Of a stretch of DNA of 64,000 bases, positions 56,401-63,534 are shown one piece after another; position 1 is the stretch's first letter; the number at the start of each line of letters is the position of its first letter. The notes below the pieces were generated by a model. That model made no database searches. It saw only the letters and a list, made by a program, of their open reading frames with translations, and was not told the origin of the DNA. A program made the translations under genes and the position numbers. Location of the stretch: contig CANQXG010000003.1 in the NCBI GenBank assembly GCA_947627735.1, positions 1 to 64,000 of the forward strand, in the 5' to 3' direction. This DNA is from an uncultured Oscillospiraceae bacterium (GTDB lineage Bacteria > Bacillota > Clostridia > Oscillospirales > Oscillospiraceae).

Positions 56401-58902
56401 GAACCCGACCAGGAGCCGGTCGATGACCCGGCCCAGACCGATCCCGCCCCCGACGGCGGGGAGAATACGCCCGCGCCCGGTGAGGGCGACGGGTCTGCGG
56501 AGGGCACGGACCCCACCGAGACCCCCGCGCCCGCCGAAACTCCCGCGCCCATGGAAACTCCCGTACCCACGGAAACCCCGGAGCCGGACGCCACCGACGA
56601 GCCGGACGCCTCCCCGGAGCCCACGGCCACCCCCGGGCCGGAGGATATGCCCTCCGATGGGGACGAGATGTCCCCCGAGGACGAGATCGCGCCCATCGCG
56701 GATATCCAGCTGATGGATATACCCATGCCGGAGGAGGCGACAGATAAGGGCCAGCCGACCGTAAAGGCTACCGCCACCAACGACGCGGACGGCCGCTTCC
56801 GCTTCGGCAGCATCGAATTTGACAGGGCCGGCGAGTATGTGTACCAGGTCATGGAGGAGCTTCCCGGCGGCACCGTCCAGGAGCTGGGCGGCCACGTCAT
56901 CTACTGGGTGAAGGTCACGGTCACGGAGGATGAAAACGGCGACCTGTGGGCCGCCGTGGAGGTCCGCCAGAACGCCCTGGACGGACCGGTGGCCGACCTG
57001 CGGTTCGCCAACATCGAGACCAAGCCCGTGAAGACGGAACCCGACCCTGGCCCGGATATGCCGGTGAAGGTGGGAAGCAAGATCACCTACCGGGTCACCT
57101 GGTACAACGACGGGACGCCAGATCAGGACAAGTACACCGTCTATGTGGCCGACCGGCTGGACCCCGGTCTGGACTATGTGCCGGACAGCGCCCTGACTTT
57201 CACCGGCGCGGCGCCCGCTGGGACGCCCGTCCCCCACGACGGGATAGACGCCCAGGTCACATATGAGGACCACACCCTGAACTGGACCATCACGGGCACC
57301 AAGCCCGGGGACTACGGCTACGTGGAATTTCAGGCCACGGTCAACGCCAACGCGAAGTTCGACTGGAAGTACTACGATGACAACGGCATCTATTCCGATC
57401 CGCCCACAGGGCCGTCCGGCGTGGGCGGTGCCGAGGACTGGATGGTCTGGAACCAGGCCGGCGTGAAGGTGGACGACGGCAGCTGGAAGTGGACCGACGA
57501 GATCAAGAACCCCACCTGGGAGCCGGAGAAGACCGCCGATCCCGCCGACAAGAGCGGCGTGCACGTGGGCGACCGGATCACCTATAAGGTCACCTGGCGC
57601 AACTACCTGACCGAACAGGCGAACATCACCGTCACCGACGTGCTGGACACCGGCGTGACCTATCAGGAGGGTTCCGCCAAGGCCTATTACAGCGACGGCA
57701 CGGACATGCTCATAGACGGCAGTTATGACCCGGACAGCCGCACCCTCACCTGGAATTTGGGTCCGCAGACGGAAGGTACATCCGGCTACGTGGAATTTAC
57801 AGTCACTGTGAACGCCAACGCCCAGTATGGGGACAGCGCCGTGGCGAACGACGCCACGGTGAAGGTGGACAACACCTCCCACCAGAGCAACGAGGTGGTC
57901 CACTACCTGAATGGCCACCTGAAGGTGACGAAGATCGTCCGGGGCGAGGGCGGCGAGCAGGACAAGGACTTCGCCTTCACCGTCACCCTGACGAAGCCGG
58001 CGGATATGTCGGAGGAGGAATGGACCGCCTCGTGGGCGGACGCTGAGCGCGCCTATACCGGCCAGGGCGGCAAGGCGGACGGCACCCTCACCTTCAGTCC
58101 CGACGGCGCCGGCGGCTATACCGCCTCGTTCAGCCTGCGCCACGGCCAGAGCATCACCATCTCCGGGCTGAGCAGCGGCGCGGGCTATACCGTGACCGAG
58201 ACCAATGGCGACGGCTATACCGTCACGGTGACCGGCGGCACCGGCGCGGTGTCCGCCCAGACGCCGCCGGAGGCCGTGTTCACCAACACCAAGGGCGGCC
58301 AGACACCGCCTCCGGAGAGGACCCCCGGACCGGATGAAACGCCTAAACCCGAGGAAACACCCAATCCCGAGGAAACGCCCAATCCCGGCGTGACCCCCGG
58401 CCCCACACCCTCCGGCGGCCCCCACAAGGTGGAGACCGATCCCGGCGACGGGAAGACCGTGACGGTGGGCCAGATCATCACCTACCGCATCTACTGGCAG
58501 AACTACAAGTCCGACCCGGCGCCGGTGACCATCCGGGACCCGCTGGACGTGGGGCTGGACTTCTACTGGGCCAGCGACGGCGGGGTATATGACCCGGACA
58601 GCCGCACGGTGACCTGGCACCTGCCCGAGCAGAGCGGCGGCGCCAGCGGCTATGTGACGGTGCAGGCGGTGGTGAACGCCAACGCCCTGCTCAAAGGTAT
58701 GGTGCAGAACCAGGCCTTCGTGGCGGTCAACGGCGACGAGGAGCAGCCCACGGAGCAGCCCAAAAACCCGCTGCCCAGCCGGGTGCCCGCCACCGGGGAC
58801 GGCAGCCGGCCCGGCCTGTGGCTGGCGCTGCTGACGGCGTCCCTCGCGGGCCTCGCCCTCGTGAGCCTCGCAGCCCCCCGGCGCAGAAAAAAGAGCAAAT
58901 AA
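50413..58902 (+). CDS. Giant surface adhesin, 3' part (vWA remainder, pilin domains, sorting signal)
   Basis: 2829 codons; the GTG at 50413 is only formal, because the segment continues the vWA domain (Thr15, then TDGG with Asp57). Domains seen later: an EF-hand-like loop DDDHNGSVDRTEY at residues 1010-1022, Cna-B-like modules near 1100 and 1510, a FctA-type pilin isopeptide domain about 1716-1850, a second FctA-like domain from about 1868 that is split by a 200-residue Pro/Glu-rich stretch (1926-2110), DUF11-like domains near 2200, 2370 and 2673, and a further Cna-B module near 2500. The end is a sorting signal VPATGDGS, hydrophobic helix, RRRKKSK. With the 5' part the intact protein is about 3.1 kilo-residues, covalently attached to the wall, probably an adhesin or pilus-tip protein. 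No sortase is adjacent. Confidence 0.88.
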   Translation: MNGRKSVQRIDGTNTHAGLAAGLEQLANAKDTTLTAALHNGQTATVPRIPAAIIMTDGGTNSVANGPWYAPDYAIPMQDSSQKNAWSSVVVTQYLLTAAYLKSAVEKNYSAYMALNGGEGQDLPVYTVGVDLRDGIGTDARDDSWVPARLFPMMDPAKYFKGGSDIPLTADHPTEPKGIPLGSDDKNKELITDAYNNWTGWSQSENATITNQFPVAATGNEGWFLQGAGHDFGELGNGYAPYIIPFEQDSANTQDIPLVPWSGELGGISYSGLQYNLKWHSWTEPLGPDLTKQKTTPFAEDIDGTATFPSFTEAKESGYATYLAGRSITNNDALAGEAAHENTRDVEAVTQADMERNINYVTTFYDVSSAQMDSIFESILSEVIGQVFVPVSGDNDAGVGDALTYQDPIGDLMEVKNRSITATPHHTAEDVEEVETTYDMSMLLFGEMHGMVRSGVYDFQWNDAYMKAKFPGDAGHEAMPMGWYRGEPTDEVVEYSEKEYPEDCSSVEDAWANGWVYRFDFQTLKQYVPIAGDAATPDAMKDQQKHTVYTIYRFACSKTDRNMLRRNPVYGSVPQPLLDKWAAHGDDYPVGNSEYASTPGVFRLSDIRVWVEEYGDFVDTDGAITPTQAYSSSLYVNVPAAALPTQLAEITMGPDGVLSYKETSAQPLRLFYAVGLEDELLTKDPVDGHVTGVDIAAIPMEYLQQHRDSQNRIWFWSNFYSNTTYNGYGTWSGGVTRGDPTVSFSPSGDNRYYVFQKPLPLFAHAYRVVNGQLMAVDNKGVKAEDAWTDKTKGGNGTTTWEENNGVSQRAGWVGGEYLGTFASAADFKGQYKEEQEGKIVFLREDLLDHVTSSGSGYAPGSKSFSSDDFYFLLVEYYMPEPGTEGKDINDNTVDGTTGGHMVQYAITRKGNEFGSGLNADIDSSDMLCWTDMNFHTWKDETGLTTSEIRYNPHSTTGDSTRGEPTWEKLAGPEEELESYLSGLGIDDVDAEMTYWMQLREQMHDVLLSADDDHNGSVDRTEYNSHFHWALAAKTGGLRTGDMGQNVRVKSNNVTGTAGTYYVPTLSASSGTGGDVVIDNYLGNNGRMWVSDQLVLVTKTVNGSASSPADRNEEFQFQLFVSGMAGKTVSAIRVQRDRFTGMWRRRLATIAVQTDNRGLLKDSDGRQLARVDEDGKPWTEEEGGYYVWAERTGDTNSITLYVASEVEEESGTAAMGGYTEYVTAAQLHSVDDPGENVQEIPEGSDYEAGNIQFWAEPGTVYLVPVGKVGQDWTGTKEAIDALGLTPFKGNFPITVMDHDRDENLRSGMVMESPFSVRTTHLTETVKFGLDEQDELFDDTAFQNPRRTTLSDGTFFESKRYEPEDIRPATAQFTLRDGEGLLFNGLDDLASFRATEHLTEDQISRGYGLDSVRLVQNINYVDYLLADAPQEKVKNTTNWGTMDPGYAQVLDYYRFENVNDETEHGLVTNLGPESGTPNNAAYFNPERNAYSVYGDTSAQEKAAHFYNSLAPQSLTIQKVLQTEDGSEPTAEDLAQEFAFTADFTFTDGPTGDTAWTFPMTRYYRNGQPYPETDTIPREQLRISADAALDGASLEEDDIAPMAEDLPPVVTGYMRVTGDDKTGDDIYHAQFGSVKDNGDGIYTWQPDVEPDGYKFKLRGGEKLVIYGLPIGAGYTVDVVEEALSGFTIEPADRHGTLTVAPDSEGRAEITFVNTKQSARPVDVSLDVEKIFNTLTPEAPSSAEFRFTLTPVAGNPPDDPVPPEGKTGSVMVTAGGSGQATVLDGVEYKTPGVYEYILREELGTAPGVKYDGTVHRIRVTVTEVAGMPAHLEATITDVDGDAEIGDVTTNYTGDPGTYSAAFRSFTNTYKKGSAYVTLEGVKTFIGDELEAGQFTFVLTPVSGSYAENEEGPMDDEGEGEENGPEIIDDAAATASPEPEATAEPEASPEPEATSEPEASPEPEQTPEATAEPEVDPNEQEGPSFTSLEPVDGAEGNPAPTEPDQEPVDDPAQTDPAPDGGENTPAPGEGDGSAEGTDPTETPAPAETPAPMETPVPTETPEPDATDEPDASPEPTATPGPEDMPSDGDEMSPEDEIAPIADIQLMDIPMPEEATDKGQPTVKATATNDADGRFRFGSIEFDRAGEYVYQVMEELPGGTVQELGGHVIYWVKVTVTEDENGDLWAAVEVRQNALDGPVADLRFANIETKPVKTEPDPGPDMPVKVGSKITYRVTWYNDGTPDQDKYTVYVADRLDPGLDYVPDSALTFTGAAPAGTPVPHDGIDAQVTYEDHTLNWTITGTKPGDYGYVEFQATVNANAKFDWKYYDDNGIYSDPPTGPSGVGGAEDWMVWNQAGVKVDDGSWKWTDEIKNPTWEPEKTADPADKSGVHVGDRITYKVTWRNYLTEQANITVTDVLDTGVTYQEGSAKAYYSDGTDMLIDGSYDPDSRTLTWNLGPQTEGTSGYVEFTVTVNANAQYGDSAVANDATVKVDNTSHQSNEVVHYLNGHLKVTKIVRGEGGEQDKDFAFTVTLTKPADMSEEEWTASWADAERAYTGQGGKADGTLTFSPDGAGGYTASFSLRHGQSITISGLSSGAGYTVTETNGDGYTVTVTGGTGAVSAQTPPEAVFTNTKGGQTPPPERTPGPDETPKPEETPNPEETPNPGVTPGPTPSGGPHKVETDPGDGKTVTVGQIITYRIYWQNYKSDPAPVTIRDPLDVGLDFYWASDGGVYDPDSRTVTWHLPEQSGGASGYVTVQAVVNANALLKGMVQNQAFVAVNGDEEQPTEQPKNPLPSRVPATGDGSRPGLWLALLTASLAGLALVSLAAPRRRKKSK
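56190..56660 (+). repeat. Pro/Glu-rich coding repeats of the adhesin
   Basis: Imperfect tandem codon repeats giving PEPEAT/AEPEAS units (56190-56310), then TPAPAE/TPEPD units (56520-56660). A shorter similar block is at 58300-58400. Such tracts are prone to length change and to assembly collapse. Confidence 0.85.
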
Positions 58903-58909
58903 CGAAACC

Positions 58910-58944
58910 GACACCGGATGGTCACGTGCCATCCGGTGTCCTTT
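58910..58944 (+). terminator. Adhesin terminator
   Basis: GACACCGGATGG/CCATCCGGTGTC stem with loop TCACGTG, then CTTTG. Confidence 0.75.
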
Positions 58945-58978
58945 GTATCGCCCGGGTTGCACCGGGGGCGGGGGACAT

Positions 58979-59008
58979 GGTATAACAGACGCTACGCGCT
59001 GTTATACC
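58979..59008. repeat. Perfect inverted repeat before the reductase
   Basis: GGTATAACAG and CTGTTATACC, ten bases each, separated by ten. The sequence GGTATAA recurs at 59058 as part of the next promoter (-10 TATAAT at 59059-59064). It could be an operator or a folded RNA element. Confidence 0.6.
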
Positions 59009-59110
59009 AAAAAGATACCGATCGCGCTCCCGGCTTGCGCCGCAACTGCGCGATATGGTATAATCAAATAAGACTCAACCACACACAGATAACGGAGGGA
59101 GATACGAGCT

Positions 59111-59728
59111 ATGAACGTGCTGATGATAAACGGCAGCCCCCGGGTGGGGGGCAACACCGCCATCGCCCTGGGGGAGATGGAGAAGATATTCGCCGCCGAG
59201 GGCATCGACGTGGAAACGATCCAGATCGGGAGCCAGACCATCCGGGGCTGCGCCGCCTGCGGGAGCTGCTTCGACAAGGGCCGGTGCGCGTTCGACGACA
59301 TCGTGAACGAGATCGCGCCCAAGTTCGCCGCCTGCGACGGGCTGGTGATCGCCTCGCCGGTCTATTACGGCTCCGCCAACGGCACCCTCGTGTCGTTTTT
59401 GGACAGGCTGTTTTACAGCACCTCCTTCGACAAGACCATGAAGGTGGGCGCCAGCGTGGTCATCGCCCGGCGGGGCGGCCTGACCGCCACCTTCGACGAG
59501 CTGAACAAGTACTTCACCATCTCCGGCATGCCCGTGGCCTCCAGCCAGTACTGGAACGGCGTCCATGGCCGGGACAGGGGGGAGGCGGCCCGGGACGAGG
59601 AGGGCCTGCAGACCATGCGGACCCTGGCCCGGAACATGGCCTTCCTGATGAAGAGCATCGCCCTGGGCCGGGAGAAGTACGGCCTGCCGGAGAAAGAGGC
59701 GTTCCGGATGATGAATTTCATCCGCTGA
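59111..59728 (+). CDS. NAD(P)H-dependent FMN reductase, flavodoxin fold
   Basis: 205 residues. NGSPRVGGNTAIAL binds FMN phosphate, GCAACGSCFDKGRC is the cysteine cluster of the iron-sulfur-flavoprotein-like subgroup, and SPVYYGSANG continues the flavin site. Likely a flavin- or quinone-type reductase used in anaerobic redox balance or detoxification. RBS GGAGGGAG. Confidence 0.88.
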   Translation: MNVLMINGSPRVGGNTAIALGEMEKIFAAEGIDVETIQIGSQTIRGCAACGSCFDKGRCAFDDIVNEIAPKFAACDGLVIASPVYYGSANGTLVSFLDRLFYSTSFDKTMKVGASVVIARRGGLTATFDELNKYFTISGMPVASSQYWNGVHGRDRGEAARDEEGLQTMRTLARNMAFLMKSIALGREKYGLPEKEAFRMMNFIR

Positions 59729-59747
59729 CCGCACGCCCGGCATGGGC

Positions 59748-59777
59748 TTGCCAGAGGGACCCTGCACAATGTATAAT
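59748..59777 (+). promoter_or_regulatory. Promoter of the patatin gene
   Basis: TTGCCA (59748-59753), 18 bp, TATAAT (59772-59777). Confidence 0.7.
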
Positions 59778-59826
59778 GATACGATAGAGGCATGACCAGA
59801 CTGAAATAAGACCATGGAGGTATTCT

Positions 59827-60963
59827 ATGAAACTGCAGATCGACCCCAATGTGTCCTATGCGCTGGCCCTGGAGGGCGGCGGCGCCCGGGGGGCCTACCA
59901 GATAGGCGCCTGGCGGGCCTTGACGGAGGCCGGCATCCACATCTCGGCGGTGGCCGGCACGTCCGTGGGCGCCCTCAACGGGGCGCTGATCGCCATGGGC
60001 GACCTGGACCGGGCCGAGGAGCTGTGGGGCAATATCCACTACTCCGCGGTGATGGACGTGGACGACGATGAGATGGGCGACCTGCTCCGGGGGGATCTGC
60101 AGGAGCTGGATCTGCACCGGGTGATGCAGAAGGTGTCCGCCATCGTCCACAACCGGGGCCTGGACGTGACGCCCCTGCGCAACTGGATACGCCAGGTGGC
60201 GGACCCGGCGGCCATACGGGCCTCCGAGAAGGAATTTTACATCGTCACCTTCTCCGTGACCGACAAAAAGGAGCTGGAGCTGCGGGCCAAGGACCTGACG
60301 GACGACCAGCTGCACGACATGCTGCTGGCCAGCGCCTACCTGCCGGCGTTCCGCATCGAGCGGCTGGCGGGCAAGCTCTATGCCGACGGCGGCGTGCGGG
60401 ACGTGCTGCCGCTGCACGTGCTCATCGAAAACGGCTATAAAAACATCATCGCCATGCGCCTGTATGGCCCCGGGATCATGCGCCCCGTGCGCATCCCCGA
60501 GGGGACGGATGTGCACACCATCGCGCCCAAGGGGAAGCTGGGGGGCATATTGGAGTTCGAGGCCGAGCAGAGCAAGAAAAACCTGCGCATGGGCTACTAC
60601 GACGCCATGCGTTTCCTCTACGGGCTGAAGGGCAATACCTTTTACATCGACAGCCAGTGGAGCGAGGAGCAGGCCAGGCAGTTCCTGTGCGCCGCCGTGC
60701 GCCGCGCAGGCGGGGAGATGACCCTGCGGGACGTGCATGAGCAGCGCCTGCCCGCCCTGGCCAGGCAGCTGGACGCGGAGGACGGGGATTACCGGGACCT
60801 GGCCGCGGCGCTGCTGGAGGCGGCGGCTGTGCGCCGGGAGCTGCCCTGCTGGAAGATCTACACCGAGCAGGAGCTGCTCACCGCCGTGGGCGACGCAGCC
60901 GTGGACGAGGTCCTGGCGCCGGAGGAGGACCTGGGAAAGCTGCTCACCCTGACGGAGATGTGA
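59827..60963 (+). CDS. Patatin-like phospholipase
   Basis: 378 residues. Oxyanion loop GGGARG at 17-22, nucleophile GTSVG with Ser46, and the catalytic Asp187 in DGG give the complete Ser-Asp dyad. No signal peptide, so it acts on cytoplasmic-face lipids; related RssA-like proteins have unclear substrates. RBS GGAGGT. The C-terminal 120 residues are helical and unrelated to known domains I recognise. Confidence 0.92.
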   Translation: MKLQIDPNVSYALALEGGGARGAYQIGAWRALTEAGIHISAVAGTSVGALNGALIAMGDLDRAEELWGNIHYSAVMDVDDDEMGDLLRGDLQELDLHRVMQKVSAIVHNRGLDVTPLRNWIRQVADPAAIRASEKEFYIVTFSVTDKKELELRAKDLTDDQLHDMLLASAYLPAFRIERLAGKLYADGGVRDVLPLHVLIENGYKNIIAMRLYGPGIMRPVRIPEGTDVHTIAPKGKLGGILEFEAEQSKKNLRMGYYDAMRFLYGLKGNTFYIDSQWSEEQARQFLCAAVRRAGGEMTLRDVHEQRLPALARQLDAEDGDYRDLAAALLEAAAVRRELPCWKIYTEQELLTAVGDAAVDEVLAPEEDLGKLLTLTEM

Positions 60964-60982
60964 GATATACATACGTTTCCGC

Positions 60983-61013
60983 GCGGGACGGCCAAAGGGC
61001 CGTCCCGCTTTGT
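60983..61013 (+). terminator. Patatin terminator
   Basis: GCGGGACGGCC/GGCCGTCCCGC stem with AAAG loop, then TTTGTT. Confidence 0.8.
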
Positions 61014-61068
61014 TCTATCTTTGCCTGGCGCGCCCCGCCGGCGGGCGGACAAAATCTGTTTTTGTGTC

Positions 61069-61097
61069 TTTACAAAAGGGGAAGTACGTGGTACAAT
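61069..61097 (+). promoter_or_regulatory. Alanine dehydrogenase promoter
   Basis: TTTACA (61069-61074), 17 bp, TACAAT (61092-61097). The 150-base leader contains two small hairpins. Confidence 0.65.
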
Positions 61098-61252
61098 TTA
61101 GTAAAAGCACACAAAATCACTTCCAATAGTGGAAGAATTTTTAACAGAATTGGAGGGGATGGGGCGGAAAATAGCCGATTTTTTCCATATCCTCGCGGTT
61201 TTCCCCGGCATGAGAACAAGCAACACAATATTTTTATTTGGAGGGATTTACA

Positions 61253-62371
61253 ATGATCGTTGGTCTGCCCAAAGAGATAAAAAACAATGAGTTCCGTGTG
61301 GGCCTCACCCCCGGTGCGGTGGGCGAGTATGTGCGCGCCGGCAACACCGTCTATGTGGAGAAGGGCGCCGGCCTGGGCGCCGGCTTCGAGGACGCCGAGT
61401 ACGCCGAAAACGGCGCCGTCCTGCTGGACAGCGCGGACGAGGTCTGGGCCAAGTCCGAGATGATCGTGAAGGTGAAGGAGCCTCTGGAGTGCGAGTACAA
61501 GTACTTCCGCGAGGGCCTGCTGATCTACACCTACTTCCATCTGGCCGCGGACAAGGAGCTGACCGAGGCGCTGCTGGCCAGCGGCACCACCGCCATGGCC
61601 TATGAGACCATCCTGGGACCCGGCGGGAAGGGGCTGCCCTGCCTGTACTGCATGAGCGAGGTGGCAGGCCGCATGGCGGTGCTGGAGGGCGCCAAGTATC
61701 TGGAAAAGACCTATGGAGGCCGCGGCGTCATGCTGGGGGCCGTGCCCGGCTGCGACAAGGCGGACGTGGTCATCATCGGCGCCGGCAACGCCGGCATCAA
61801 CGCCTGCCGCATGGCCGTGGGCCTGGGCGCCCGGGTCACCATCCTGGACATCAACCACCAGCGTCTGGCCTATCTGGACGAGGTGTTCGGCACCCAGATC
61901 ACCACTCTCTACTCCAGCCGCGCCAACCTGCTCAACGCCCTGAAGAAGGCCGACCTGGTCATCGGCTGCGTCATGCTGGCCCCTGGCCGCGAGTGCCAGA
62001 AGCTGGTGCTGCGGGAGGACCTGAAGCTGATGAAGAAGGGCGCCGTGATGGTGGATATCGTCATCGACCAGGGCGGCTGCTTCGAGACCAGCCATCCCAC
62101 CACCCACGCCGACCCGGTGTACGAGGTGGACGGCATCATGCACTACTGCGTGGCCAACATCCCCGGCAGCGTGCCCCGCACCTCCACCGAGGCGCTGGTC
62201 AACTCCACCCTGGCCCACGGCATCCGGATCACCCAGATGGGCCTGGAGGCCGCCTGCAAGGCCGATCCCTGCCTGATGAGCGGTGTCAACACCTACAAGG
62301 GCAAGCTCACCTTTGAGGCCGTCGCCGAGGCGCTGGACATCCCCTACGTGGACCCCAACACCCTGATGTAA
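61253..62371 (+). CDS. ald: Alanine dehydrogenase
   Basis: 372 residues from ATG 61253 with TTGGAGGG. Reversibly deaminates L-alanine to pyruvate and ammonia with NAD+. Arg15, Lys75 and His96 fall at the exact positions of the pyruvate-binding residues of known enzymes, GAGNAGINA is the NAD motif, and DIVIDQGG holds the catalytic Asp. With gltBD it places alanine and glutamate at the centre of nitrogen flow. Confidence 0.97.
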   Translation: MIVGLPKEIKNNEFRVGLTPGAVGEYVRAGNTVYVEKGAGLGAGFEDAEYAENGAVLLDSADEVWAKSEMIVKVKEPLECEYKYFREGLLIYTYFHLAADKELTEALLASGTTAMAYETILGPGGKGLPCLYCMSEVAGRMAVLEGAKYLEKTYGGRGVMLGAVPGCDKADVVIIGAGNAGINACRMAVGLGARVTILDINHQRLAYLDEVFGTQITTLYSSRANLLNALKKADLVIGCVMLAPGRECQKLVLREDLKLMKKGAVMVDIVIDQGGCFETSHPTTHADPVYEVDGIMHYCVANIPGSVPRTSTEALVNSTLAHGIRITQMGLEAACKADPCLMSGVNTYKGKLTFEAVAEALDIPYVDPNTLM

Positions 62372-62410
62372 AACCATACGCTCCGCACCCGGGCGGAGGA
62401 GATAAAAAAG

Positions 62411-62442
62411 CGCCCCGGCAGTTGCCGGGGCGCTTTTCTGCG
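62411..62442 (+). terminator. ald terminator and left copy of a 32-bp repeat
   Basis: CGCCCCGGCA...TGCCGGGGCG hairpin, then CTTTTCTGCG. The same 32 bases, with one change in the loop, recur at 63099-63130 on the far side of the GNAT gene. Confidence 0.9.
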
Positions 62443-62559
62443 TGCCATGGACAGTGTTTTTAGCGGGTGGTATAATGGAAATAATGGGGATCAAGGCCAA
62501 TGAACACTCGTTCAGAGTGCGGCAAAAACAGATCGTTTTTTGACGGGGGTGATGCTCCA

Positions 62560-63051
62560 ATGGATGATGCTGTTCGTTTTTCGCTTGCACAGGATGGCGA
62601 CGCAAAAACCATTTCTACTCTTCGTCATCTCATATGGGGCACGACTTATCGAGGAATCTATCCGGACGATGTCATCGACGGGTTCGATCTGCGGTGGCAT
62701 ACGCAGCGCGACCTGGAAAGGATCAGGGACCCGCACATGCGCGTTTATCTTATCCGTTTTGCGGATATGCCCATCGGCTATTTCAGCCTTGAAACAACAG
62801 ACCCGGTATATATAGGGTCCTTGTATGTGCTGGAAGGATACCAACGCCGGGGGATCGGCAGGCGGGCATTCATGATAGCGGAGCAGTATTGCGCGGAACG
62901 TGGGATACCCAAGTATTACTGTAACTGCAACGCGCATAACCATCCCGCGCAGGCATTCTATCATGCCATGGGAGGCGTTATCATCAAACGGGATACGGGG
63001 CATGAAAACAAGCAGGAGGATCAGCTCACATTTGCATTTATGGTCAGTTAG
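62560..63051 (+). CDS. GNAT-family N-acetyltransferase
   Basis: 163 residues from ATG 62560, preceded by GGGGGTGAT; an upstream ATG at 62500 adds 20 unlikely residues. RRGIGRRAF is the acetyl-CoA-binding loop, and YIGSLYVLEGYQ precedes it in strand 4. Substrate unknown. Codon use is visibly more AT-rich than its neighbours, and the gene sits between two near-identical terminator copies, so it is probably acquired. A TATAAT lies at 62470-62475. Confidence 0.85.
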   Translation: MDDAVRFSLAQDGDAKTISTLRHLIWGTTYRGIYPDDVIDGFDLRWHTQRDLERIRDPHMRVYLIRFADMPIGYFSLETTDPVYIGSLYVLEGYQRRGIGRRAFMIAEQYCAERGIPKYYCNCNAHNHPAQAFYHAMGGVIIKRDTGHENKQEDQLTFAFMVS

Positions 63052-63098
63052 CCGCGTTACATGGGGATCGGATGGTTCTCTTTTTGATGCTGTTTTAA

Positions 63099-63130
63099 CG
63101 CCCCGGCTGTTGCCGGGGCGCTTTTCTGCG
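63099..63130. repeat. Right copy of the 32-bp terminator repeat
   Basis: 31 of 32 positions match 62411-62442, including the downstream CTTTTCTGCG. Ends the GNAT transcript. Confidence 0.9.
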
Positions 63131-63133
63131 CGG

Positions 63134-63471
63134 TCAGGGCGTGGGGAAGATCACGGTCAGTATCCACTTGAAGTCCTCCAGCGCGTACACCGCGTGGGGG
63201 ATCTTCGCGGGCATGACGAGCACCTCACCGGCGTGGACGATGTGCTCCGTGCCGCCCACGGTGTACCGCCCCTGCCCTCCAGCACGTGGACGAAGGCGTC
63301 GCCGGTGGAGTCGTGGGTGCCGATCTCCTCGCCCTGGGAGAAGGCGAAGAGGGTGACGCTGACGGCGTCGTTCTGGGCCAGGGTCTTGCTGACGATCTGC
63401 CCCGGCTGGACGGCGATCTCGTCCGCCAGGCGCAGGACCTTCTCGTGGTCGATGTTCTTGATGTAGGCCAT
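63134..63471 (-). pseudogene. Frameshifted cupin-domain protein
   Basis: The N-terminal 67 residues from ATG 63471 (MAYIKNIDHEKVLRL...GTHDSTGDAFVHVLEG) and the C-terminal 45 (GRYTVGGTEHIVHAGEVLVMPAKIPHAVYALE) form one small cupin with the usual HD and H ligands, but they lie in different frames. One base is missing at about 63276-63279 within a GGAGGGC run. Homologues of about 112 residues are common in this group. Either a sequencing error or recent inactivation. RBS GGAGGA. Confidence 0.85.
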
Positions 63472-63534
63472 GGCTGTTCCTCCTGTTATTATCCTGTCTT
63501 ATCCGCGGCGGGGTTCCGTCCGCGGGCAAAGCCG

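Noticed and set aside
56190-56660. CRISPR-like array
   Set aside because: The repeats are codon repeats within a coding frame with no regular spacers; no CRISPR array was seen anywhere in the window.
50596-58962. Antisense frame of about 2.8 kilo-codons opposite the adhesin
   Set aside because: It mirrors a real gene whose domains are clear on the plus strand. Strong G/C third positions leave few stops on the other strand; no domains or ribosome binding site are seen.
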